From: Polaribacter pacificus
Lineage (GTDB): Bacteria; Bacteroidota; Bacteroidia; Flavobacteriales; Flavobacteriaceae
DNA: 64,000 bases
Reading direction: 5' to 3'
Assembly: GCF_038024035.1 (NCBI RefSeq)
Contig: NZ_CP150664.1
Span: forward strand, 1,240,001 to 1,304,000
Part shown: positions 43,679 through 53,437 of the stretch, piece by piece
Position numbering within the stretch: position 1 is the first letter of the stretch
How the letters are laid out: each line of letters opens with the position of its first letter
Notes under the pieces: generated by a model
The model's database searches: none
What the model saw: only the letters and a program-made list of their open reading frames with translations
What the model was told of the DNA's origin: nothing
Position numbers and translations under genes: made by a program

Positions 43679-44167
43679 ATGAATTTAAAAAGAACATTTT
43701 TAGTATGCCTTGCATGCATTTGCCTACTGTCTTTTACGCAACCAACAGACAGTACAAAATATAAATGTATGGTTCAGTTGGTTAATTATTCTGGACAAGG
43801 CGCCTATGTTGCCATTAGCCTTATCAACCCAAAGGGCGCTTACGAAAAAACACTTTTTGTACAAGGAGATGATGAAGAGTGGTATCATGATTTAGAAGAA
43901 TGGTGGCATTTTTTAGGTAAAAAAGACAGCGATATTGATGCGATTAGTGGCGCTACTGTTGGTGGTGGAGAACGCGCTATCCACATGATAGAGATAGACG
44001 ACTCAAAAATCAATGCAGGTTACAGTATTCGATTTGAATCTGCTGTAGAAGATAAAGAATACTATCAAAAAGATGTCGAGTTTCTTTTGACCACAGAAAA
44101 TATTAAAAAGAAGCACGAAGGAAAAGGCTATATCCGTTATATCCGAATGATCCCTAACAAGAAATAA
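43679..44167 (+). CDS. DUF2271 protein with a flavinylation-type motif
   Basis: A 162 aa exported protein (signal peptide with hydrophobic residues 6-19, ending SFTQP). The core matches DUF2271: YVAISLINPKGAYEKTLFVQG, then WYHDLEEWWHFLGK. Residues 87-93 read DAISGAT, which fits the Dxx(S/T)GAT consensus for covalent FMN attachment by ApbE; Thr93 would carry the flavin. DUF2271 has, to my recollection, been tied to extracytosolic flavinylation in genome surveys. It precedes a PepSY/flavodoxin/reductase gene by 10 bases, which would supply the electrons. ApbE is not in this window. Confidence 0.8.
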   Translation: MNLKRTFLVCLACICLLSFTQPTDSTKYKCMVQLVNYSGQGAYVAISLINPKGAYEKTLFVQGDDEEWYHDLEEWWHFLGKKDSDIDAISGATVGGGERAIHMIEIDDSKINAGYSIRFESAVEDKEYYQKDVEFLLTTENIKKKHEGKGYIRYIRMIPNKK

Positions 44168-44177
44168 AAAGTATCCC

Positions 44178-46370
44178 ATGACCATGTCAATTTGGAGATA
44201 CAGTCACCTAAGTCTGGCTGTATCTTCTTTTTTGTTCATTTTGCTAGCAAGCATTACCGGAATCATACTTGCCTTTGAGCCCATCTCAGAGCAAGTAAAG
44301 CCCTACAAAGCAGAAAGTTTTGAAACTATAACGGTAGCAGAAACCATGCTAATGATAGCTGAAAATTATGATGAGGTTATTGATCTAACTATTGATGCAA
44401 ATGGCTTTGTGTTGATTGACGCCATTGATTTGGAGGGAGAAATGATTCAAGGATACATCGACCCTAAAACAGGTGATTTCTTAGGAAACAAAATTGAGAA
44501 ATCAAAACTATTTCAATTTACAACCACCTTACACAGATCACTCTTTTTAAAAAGCACAGGACGTTTTTTTGTTGGCCTGTGTTCTTTTTTATTGTTCTTG
44601 ATTGCAGTTTCTGGATCGATATTAATAATTAAAAGACAAAGTACTTTTAAACGATTTTTCTCAAAAATCATCAAAGAGAACTTTGCTCAATACTACCATA
44701 TCGTGCTCGGTAGGCTCTTTTTGATTCCGATCATTATTATTACCATTACCGGAGTTTACCTATCATTTTTGCGTTTTGATTTACTTCCTTCAGATACAGT
44801 AAAGCATCAGCCCATAGAAACAACTACAAAAGGCGATACTAGAATAAACAGCAGTGATTTTGAACTCTTTAAAAAGACGCAACTTTCAGATGTTAGAAGC
44901 ATTGAATTTCCTTTTTCTGATGACGTAGAAGATTATTACACCCTAAAGTTAAAAGACAAAGAATACTTAATCAATCAGTATACTGGAGCCATTCATAGCC
45001 AAAAGGATTATCCTTTGATTCATTTAGTTTCGGTTGCAAGCATCAATTTACACACCGGCTCTGGAAGCATTACTTGGTCTATAGTACTGCTAATTGCCTG
45101 TATTAATATTTTGTTTTTTATCTACTCTGGATTTAAAATGACGCTAGAAAGACGCGCGTCAAAATTTAAGAATCCTTGGAAAAAAGACCAGGCAGAAATT
45201 GTTGTTTTGGTGGGTTCAGAAAACGGATCAACAAAAAAATACGCCGCTGCATTTCACGAGCAATTGTTGGCAAACAAGCAAAAGAGTTATATCACGGATT
45301 TAAATAGATACACAAGCTATAAAAAAGCAAAAAAACTCATCGTGATCACCGCAACTTACGGAGTTGGAGAACCGCCTGCTAACGCGTCTAATTTTTTACA
45401 AAAACTAGAGACCATTGACCAAGTAAATCCTATCGAATTTTCTGTAGTTGGTTTTGGATCTATGTCCTACCCTAACTTTTGTGAATTTGCAAGTGTTGTG
45501 GATGCAGTGCTAAACAAAAAACCAGGTTTTAATCGCCAGACGGCGCTGGTAAAAATAAATGACAAATCCTTTGAAACCTTTCATCAATGGTTAGATGAAT
45601 GGGCTGCCTGCAATGATTTACCACTAAGCGTTTCTAAAACTAACCTTGTCACAAAACCTCTAAAAACACACAGCTATACGGTTGTAGAAACGAAAGGAAT
45701 CGAAGAGAACCCTGATCAAACCTTTTTAATCAAATTACAACCCAACAGCAAACAAAAAATAAAATCTGGAGATCTTTTGGCAATTTACCCTGCAAATGAT
45801 GAGCGTGAGCGCTTGTACTCTATCGGTAAAATAGACGATAACTTACAACTTAGTATTAAACTACATCCCAAAGGGCTTGGCTCAAGTTACCTACACAAAC
45901 TCAGTGTAGGCAGTACCATAAAAGCTCGAATTATTAAAAACTATTCTTTTTATTTTCCAAAAAAATCTTCAGCAGTTATCCTAATAGCCAATGGAACTGG
46001 AGTGGCTCCTTTTCTTGGGATGTTACATCAAAATGTTCGGCAAAACCCTACGCATCTTTACTTGGGTTTACGCCACGCAAACTCTATAGACATTTATAAA
46101 GAACAGCTACAAGAAGCCTTAGACAACAAAAAGCTAAGCCAGTTGCACTTAGCTCAATCTAAAGCTGATGACAGCTGCTATGTGCAAGATTTAATTCTTA
46201 GGGATGAGGCCTATATTGCGGCTGTTTTAAGAGATCGTGGTACCATTATGATCTGTGGCTCTCTAAACATGCAAAAAGGCGTTATGAAAGCACTAGACAA
46301 TCTCTCTCGTCAGTATAACAAAAAACCGATTAGCGACTACAGTAATCAGCTAAAATCTGATTGTTATTAA
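44178..46370 (+). CDS. PepSY-TM / flavodoxin / FAD-NAD(P)H reductase membrane protein
   Basis: A 730 aa fusion. Residues about 1-320 form a PepSY-associated membrane region with four hydrophobic helices (first at about 13-33) and periplasmic loops. About 345-480 is a flavodoxin domain (VVLVGSENGSTKKYA, VITATYGVGEPP). About 500-730 is a sulfite-reductase-type FAD and NAD(P)H module (ERLYSIGK, VILIANGTGVAPFLGML, IMICGSLNMQKGV). It should take electrons from cytosolic NAD(P)H through FAD and FMN across the inner membrane, as in PepSY-type ferric or flavin reductases. The DUF2271 protein next door is the likely acceptor. A T-M-S start at 44178 is accepted. Confidence 0.85.
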   Translation: MTMSIWRYSHLSLAVSSFLFILLASITGIILAFEPISEQVKPYKAESFETITVAETMLMIAENYDEVIDLTIDANGFVLIDAIDLEGEMIQGYIDPKTGDFLGNKIEKSKLFQFTTTLHRSLFLKSTGRFFVGLCSFLLFLIAVSGSILIIKRQSTFKRFFSKIIKENFAQYYHIVLGRLFLIPIIIITITGVYLSFLRFDLLPSDTVKHQPIETTTKGDTRINSSDFELFKKTQLSDVRSIEFPFSDDVEDYYTLKLKDKEYLINQYTGAIHSQKDYPLIHLVSVASINLHTGSGSITWSIVLLIACINILFFIYSGFKMTLERRASKFKNPWKKDQAEIVVLVGSENGSTKKYAAAFHEQLLANKQKSYITDLNRYTSYKKAKKLIVITATYGVGEPPANASNFLQKLETIDQVNPIEFSVVGFGSMSYPNFCEFASVVDAVLNKKPGFNRQTALVKINDKSFETFHQWLDEWAACNDLPLSVSKTNLVTKPLKTHSYTVVETKGIEENPDQTFLIKLQPNSKQKIKSGDLLAIYPANDERERLYSIGKIDDNLQLSIKLHPKGLGSSYLHKLSVGSTIKARIIKNYSFYFPKKSSAVILIANGTGVAPFLGMLHQNVRQNPTHLYLGLRHANSIDIYKEQLQEALDNKKLSQLHLAQSKADDSCYVQDLILRDEAYIAAVLRDRGTIMICGSLNMQKGVMKALDNLSRQYNKKPISDYSNQLKSDCY

Positions 46371-48638
<2,268 letters not shown>

Positions 48639-48660
48639 CTAAAAAAGTAAAAACAACAAA

Positions 48661-48690
48661 AAAAGCGTAGAATAATTCTACGCTTTTTTT
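48661..48690. terminator. Bidirectional rho-independent terminator
   Basis: AGCGTAGAAT / ATTCTACGCT with flanking A and T runs, between gyrB and the convergent lipoprotein gene. Confidence 0.85.
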
Positions 48691-48712
48691 TATATCTAAT
48701 AATACTATTTTT

Positions 48713-49303
48713 TTATAATTCTACTTCAACTTCTGTTTCTACTTTTACACTAAAACTAAAGCTATTGTCGTTTAGCTTTTCCGTTGAGAAATAATTATTC
48801 CCTCCTCCAAGAGCAATTCCTACTTTTACTTTCTTATCTTTTATAGCATCCTTAATATTAAAACTCCCATCTAAAAATGGAAGCTTATTAGGGGTTTGCT
48901 TTACAAACACATTACCTGACTGGCTTACAGCAACTTCTGTGTGTTTTCTGAAATTATCAATATCAAATGGAACACCTTCAGTTATAACATAAAAACCTAA
49001 ATAACCTTCAAGATCTTCGCTTTGTGTTACGATATTTTTATAATCTGCACTTAGAGTTACTTCAACCGCCTTAAAAACAGCTGATTCAACATCATTTAAC
49101 TCATCTTCATCTAAAAAATCTGTTAGATCTAAATCTACTACCTGAAAATAAATATATTCATTTTGTAAACCATTTACAGTTATTACCCCCAAAGAAACAT
49201 CTTTATTTACCACCAACGGTATTGCTGTAATACCACAACCAATTAACATACTTACTATCGTAAATAGTAGTATTCCTTTTTTTAAATTTATTTTTGTTTT
49301 CAT
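48713..49303 (-). CDS. Lipoprotein of unknown function
   Basis: A 196 aa lipoprotein (lipobox MLIG-C, Cys23, after a KK-rich start). The mature part is acidic (DLTDFLDEDELNDVESAVF) and the C-terminal half is predicted beta-rich, ending in alternating Val/Glu (KVETEVEVEL). No family recognised. It follows the DUF6588-like gene by 31 bases on the same strand and is probably co-expressed with it. Confidence 0.6.
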   Translation of the reverse strand: MKTKINLKKGILLFTIVSMLIGCGITAIPLVVNKDVSLGVITVNGLQNEYIYFQVVDLDLTDFLDEDELNDVESAVFKAVEVTLSADYKNIVTQSEDLEGYLGFYVITEGVPFDIDNFRKHTEVAVSQSGNVFVKQTPNKLPFLDGSFNIKDAIKDKKVKVGIALGGGNNYFSTEKLNDNSFSFSVKVETEVEVEL

Positions 49304-49334
49304 TTTTTTTATTTTTTATTTTTTTAACGAACTA

Positions 49335-50339
49335 TTACCTAAAAGTGAATCCTACGGTTGCCGTAAACGTATTGTATTCTTGTATAGCGTAATCTGCACT
49401 GATGTTTAAGAATAATAATTTTACATTCAAGCCTAAGTTTCCTCTAAAACCACTACCGCTATAATTTAACGCTACTGGATCTGTATAGGTTTGACCAGTA
49501 TTTTTAGTTTTAAACGTCCCTAATACATTAACATCAGATGTATAAGAAGATGTACCTACACCTCCAAAAACAGTTAAGAATAAAAATTTCTTGGATGCCA
49601 CCAATTGAAACATGGTTGTTTTGGTATTCATTTCTAAGGCTTGTGATGGATTGTTCTTATGATCCATATAAAACTTTGATTTTACATCGTTCCAAGCGGC
49701 AAGTACAGATACATCAAATGGCAATCTTTTTACAAAAGGGATCCATTGTTTGATATCATGCATCACTCCTATTCCAAAAGTAGAAAACTCAAATTCAGGT
49801 TGTTTTTGTTCTGGAACAAATCGAATTTTAACATCTGTATTCTTCCACAAACCAACACCCAACTGCACCATGGCAGAAGGCACAATATTCTGTCCAATCT
49901 CTTCTTTAAGCCCAGAACCAGGTAAAGATGAAATAGAAATACTATTACCGCCATTGCTAAATTCTAACAACGGACGATCTGCTAATTTTTGAGAACCCAA
50001 AATGGTAGGTATCTCTACTGACGATAAATTTGTATCATCTATTTTAATATTGGTAAAATCTGCATTTCTAAAGGTAAAACTCTCTCCTTCTTTTGGCACA
50101 ATGGCCCCAGTAGCAATCACCTTGATATCAAAGCCTAAAAATTTATGAGCTTTGGCTGTAGAGTACCAACCTCCATTAATACCATGCCCAAAACCGGTTG
50201 TTATTGGACTCAAATATCCTTTTAAATACGCATTGGCGTCATTGGTCCCTCCTTCTAGGATAGTCCCTAGATCTATTTGCCCAAATGAAACCGTGGTCCA
50301 AAAAGCAAAAAGCAATAGTGTTATCTTTTTTTTCATCAT
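49335..50339 (-). CDS. DUF6588-like outer-membrane protein
   Basis: A 334 aa exported protein (signal peptide ending SFGQ). The mature start NDANAYLKGYLSPITTGFGHGINGGWYSTAKAH, with its Gly/Asn-rich turn, matches a Bacteroidota family annotated DUF6588, as I recall. The rest is barrel-like (many alternating strands, C-terminal TATVGFTFR with final Arg). Function unknown. The start may be either of two adjacent Met codons (50339 or 50336). A promoter lies at 50360-50388. Confidence 0.65.
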   Translation of the reverse strand: MMKKKITLLLFAFWTTVSFGQIDLGTILEGGTNDANAYLKGYLSPITTGFGHGINGGWYSTAKAHKFLGFDIKVIATGAIVPKEGESFTFRNADFTNIKIDDTNLSSVEIPTILGSQKLADRPLLEFSNGGNSISISSLPGSGLKEEIGQNIVPSAMVQLGVGLWKNTDVKIRFVPEQKQPEFEFSTFGIGVMHDIKQWIPFVKRLPFDVSVLAAWNDVKSKFYMDHKNNPSQALEMNTKTTMFQLVASKKFLFLTVFGGVGTSSYTSDVNVLGTFKTKNTGQTYTDPVALNYSGSGFRGNLGLNVKLLFLNISADYAIQEYNTFTATVGFTFR

Positions 50340-50359
50340 AAAAATTTGTTAAACTTCAT

Positions 50360-50388
50360 CAAAAGTAACAAAAAAAACGAAAATACAA
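50360..50388 (-). promoter_or_regulatory. Promoter of the DUF6588/lipoprotein operon
   Basis: On the minus strand: TTG (50388-50386), 18-base spacer, TACTTTTG (50367-50360), matching the consensus with a slightly short spacer. Confidence 0.6.
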
Positions 50389-50538
50389 CCCGTAAAAATA
50401 CGGGGCTTTAGTTTTATTATGTTTTTCACTATCAGTTTCTTATCCAATTACCAACTTACAACTCAATCTTTTAAACGGAATCTGCTTTAAGATTTTATTA
50501 AATGTTGTAAATTAGCAAAAAATTAAAATCATAAAAAA

Positions 50539-51465
50539 ATGAAAGTAACAGTTGTAGGTGCTGGAGCAGTTGGCGCAAGTTGTGCAGAGTACATTGCTAT
50601 TAAAAATTTCGCTTCAGAAGTCGTTATTTTAGACATCAAGGAAGGCTTTGCAGAAGGTAAAGCAATGGATTTAATGCAAACCGCTTCATTAAACGGATTT
50701 GACACTAAAATTACAGGAAGTACAAACGATTATTCAAAAACAGCCAATTCTGATATTTGTGTAATCACTTCTGGGATTCCAAGAAAACCAGGAATGACTC
50801 GTGAAGAATTAATAGGCATCAATGCAGGAATTGTAAAGATGGTTTCTTCGAGCCTTATTGATCACTCTCCTAATACCATTATTATTGTGGTTTCTAACCC
50901 AATGGATACCATGACCTATTTAGTTCATAAAACAACTGGATTGCCTAAAAACAGAATTATTGGAATGGGTGGAGCTTTAGACTCTGCACGTTTTAAATAC
51001 CGTTTGGCAGAAGCTTTAGGCGCGCCTATTTCTGATGTTGATGGTATGGTGATCGGTGGACACTCTGACAAAGGAATGGTTCCGTTAACACGTTTGGCCA
51101 CAAGAAACTCAGTTCCTGTTTCAGAATTTATTTCTGAAGAAAGATTGCAACAAGTATTAGAAGACACCAAAGTTGGTGGAGCAACCTTAACTGGTTTACT
51201 TGGTACTTCTGCTTGGTATGCACCTGGTGCTGCTGTCAGTGGATTGGTACAAGCTATTGCCTGTGACCAACAAAAAATATTCCCATGTTCTACCCTTTTA
51301 GAAGGAGAGTATGGATTAAATGATTTATGTATCGGAGTTCCTGTAGTATTAGGGAAAAACGGTATAGAAAAAATCGTTGAAATTAAATTAAGCGATGCAG
51401 AAAAAGCGCAAATGCAAGAATCTGCAAAAGGCGTTAAAGCAACCAATGCTTTATTAGAATTGTAA
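50539..51465 (+). CDS. mdh: Malate dehydrogenase
   Basis: A 308 aa NAD-dependent enzyme interconverting malate and oxaloacetate in the TCA cycle. It has the dinucleotide loop VGAGAVGASCAEY, the substrate Arg region SGIPRKPGMTREEL, VSNPMDTMTYL, and the catalytic His in IGGHSDKGMVPL. The Arg in RKPGMTR marks malate rather than lactate specificity. Single-gene unit with a terminator after it. Confidence 0.95.
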   Translation: MKVTVVGAGAVGASCAEYIAIKNFASEVVILDIKEGFAEGKAMDLMQTASLNGFDTKITGSTNDYSKTANSDICVITSGIPRKPGMTREELIGINAGIVKMVSSSLIDHSPNTIIIVVSNPMDTMTYLVHKTTGLPKNRIIGMGGALDSARFKYRLAEALGAPISDVDGMVIGGHSDKGMVPLTRLATRNSVPVSEFISEERLQQVLEDTKVGGATLTGLLGTSAWYAPGAAVSGLVQAIACDQQKIFPCSTLLEGEYGLNDLCIGVPVVLGKNGIEKIVEIKLSDAEKAQMQESAKGVKATNALLEL

Positions 51466-51490
51466 AATTCTTTTAGAATGTATAGTAAAT

Positions 51491-51520
51491 AAAAAATCCA
51501 GCCAAATGGCTGGATTTTTT
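51491..51520. terminator. Bidirectional rho-independent terminator
   Basis: AAAAAATCCAGCCA, AA, TGGCTGGATTTTTT: perfect 14-bp stem between mdh and the convergent fhs gene. Confidence 0.9.
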
Positions 51521-51549
51521 TTGCTTTCTCTTTTCTCTTTTCTCTAAAA

Positions 51550-53226
51550 CTATGACAACCCAGAAATAACACCATCATTGTCTATATGCATATTTTCAGA
51601 AGCTGGCACTGTTGGCAAACCTGGCATACGCATCATTTTTCCTAAGATTGGAATGATAAACTGTGCTCCTGCTGCAATCTCTATTTCACGAACCGTAACC
51701 ACAAAACCTTCTGGTCTTCCAATTAATTTTTCATCATCAGAAAAAGATTTTTGTGTTTTGGCCATACAAATCGCAAAATCATTAAATCCAAGTCTATCAA
51801 TCCTTCTTAAGTTTAATGCTGCTTTTTTATCATAAATCACATCATCAGCACCATATATTTCTTTAGCGATGGTCGCAATTTTATCTTTCACTGGACTTTT
51901 CCAATCATACAAAGGTTTAAACTGAGTCGCTTTGTTTTCTACAACATCAACAACAGCTGCAGCCAACTCTTTAGTCCCTTCTCCTCCTTTGGCCCATCCT
52001 TCAGACAATACCGCATGTACACCTAAGGCAGCACAAGTGCTTATAATATAGTCTACTTCTTCTTTTGAATCAGAAACAAATGAGTTGATGGCAACCACTG
52101 GCTCAATATTAAACTTTCTAATATTCTCTATATGCTTTTCTAAGTTTTTAAAACCAACTTTTACACGCTCTAAACTCGGTGTGTTGTACTCTTCAGATTT
52201 GGCTCCTCCATGATGTCTCAGGGCTCTAATAGTAGCTACCAACACCACACATTTTGGATTTAATCCAGCATAGGCAGATTTGATATTTAAAAATTTCTCA
52301 GCTCCTAAATCTGCTCCAAATCCCGCCTCAGTAACCACATAATTAGAAAGCGACAAGCCCATCTTAGTAGCTAAAATTGTATTGGTTCCTTGGGCAATAT
52401 TTGCAAAAGGACCTCCGTGAATAATTGCAGGGTTTTCTTCAAGAGTTTGAACCAAGTTTGGCTTAATGGCATCCTTTAATAAAATGGCCATCGCGTTCTC
52501 TGCTTTTAAATCTCGAGCAAAAACAGGTTTATTATCATAGGTAAAGCCGATAAAAATATCGCCCAAACGCTGTTTTAAGTTTTCAAAATTTGTGGCCATA
52601 CACAAAATAGCCATCACCTCAGAAGCTGGTGTGATATTAAAACCATCTTGTCTTGGCACTCCATTAGCTGTTCCTCCTAAACCAATAGTAATATCACGCA
52701 GTGCTCGATCATTCATATCAATCACGCGTTTCCACAAGATAGTTCTTGGATCAATATTTAAATTATTGACCTTGCTTTGAATATTGTTATCAATAAGTGC
52801 TGATAATAAATTGTTTGCTTTTTCAATTGCGTTAAAATCTCCCGTAAAATGCAAATTGATATCTTCCATAGGTACCACCTGAGAATATCCACCTCCTGCT
52901 GCTCCTCCTTTGATTCCAAAAACAGGACCTAAAGATGGCTCTCTTAAAACCACAGTAGCTTGCTTACCTATTTTATTAAGTCCTTCTGTTAAACCAATAG
53001 AAACGGTTGTTTTACCTTCTCCTGCAGGCGTTGGAGTTAGGGCTGTAACCAAAACAAGATTGTTTTGAGCAATTTTATCTTCATCTATAAGATCTAAAGG
53101 AAGTTTTGCCTTGTATTTGCCATACATTTCGATACGATCTTCATCAATACCTAAGCCATTTGCAATGTTTTTAATATGGGTTAATGTTTTTGCCTGTGCA
53201 ATTTCAATATCTGATTTATGAGACAT
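51550..53226 (-). CDS. fhs: Formate--tetrahydrofolate ligase
   Basis: A 558 aa enzyme that activates formate to 10-formyl-tetrahydrofolate with ATP, feeding one-carbon units to purine and fMet synthesis. It has the P-loop PTPAGEGKTTVSIGL and the family block REPSLGPVFGIKGGAAGGGY, then DINLHFTGDFNAIEKANN and the late INSFVSDSKEEVD. Length normal. Monocistronic. Confidence 0.95.
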   Translation of the reverse strand: MSHKSDIEIAQAKTLTHIKNIANGLGIDEDRIEMYGKYKAKLPLDLIDEDKIAQNNLVLVTALTPTPAGEGKTTVSIGLTEGLNKIGKQATVVLREPSLGPVFGIKGGAAGGGYSQVVPMEDINLHFTGDFNAIEKANNLLSALIDNNIQSKVNNLNIDPRTILWKRVIDMNDRALRDITIGLGGTANGVPRQDGFNITPASEVMAILCMATNFENLKQRLGDIFIGFTYDNKPVFARDLKAENAMAILLKDAIKPNLVQTLEENPAIIHGGPFANIAQGTNTILATKMGLSLSNYVVTEAGFGADLGAEKFLNIKSAYAGLNPKCVVLVATIRALRHHGGAKSEEYNTPSLERVKVGFKNLEKHIENIRKFNIEPVVAINSFVSDSKEEVDYIISTCAALGVHAVLSEGWAKGGEGTKELAAAVVDVVENKATQFKPLYDWKSPVKDKIATIAKEIYGADDVIYDKKAALNLRRIDRLGFNDFAICMAKTQKSFSDDEKLIGRPEGFVVTVREIEIAAGAQFIIPILGKMMRMPGLPTVPASENMHIDNDGVISGLS

Positions 53227-53367
53227 ATAGTTAATATTAAGTTTATTTTTAATTCAATTGGCCTAAAAAAACCGAGTAAATATAAGAATTTTAAACAGTT
53301 TGAGCAGGTCAAAAAAACTAATGCTTTGAAAAACAAAATACTTATGTTACAAAATATGATAAAACAA

Positions 53368-53398
53368 TTGCTTACTCATGTATGAAATACTATATTTG
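53368..53398 (+). promoter_or_regulatory. Promoter of secDF
   Basis: TTG (53368-53370), 20-base spacer, TATATTTG (53391-53398): a full consensus match, 39 bases before the ATG at 53438. Confidence 0.8.
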
Positions 53399-53437
53399 CA
53401 CGTTTTTACAAAGAAGTCGATTAAAATTTAAGAGAAG

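Noticed and set aside
50925..51578. A 217-codon frame opposite mdh
   Set aside because: It is the antisense shadow of a strongly conserved gene and crosses the mdh terminator; its protein has no recognisable domain.
53221..53400. A riboswitch upstream of fhs or secDF
   Set aside because: The region is AT-rich with no conserved folate or other aptamer pattern that I can see; only the secDF promoter is supported.
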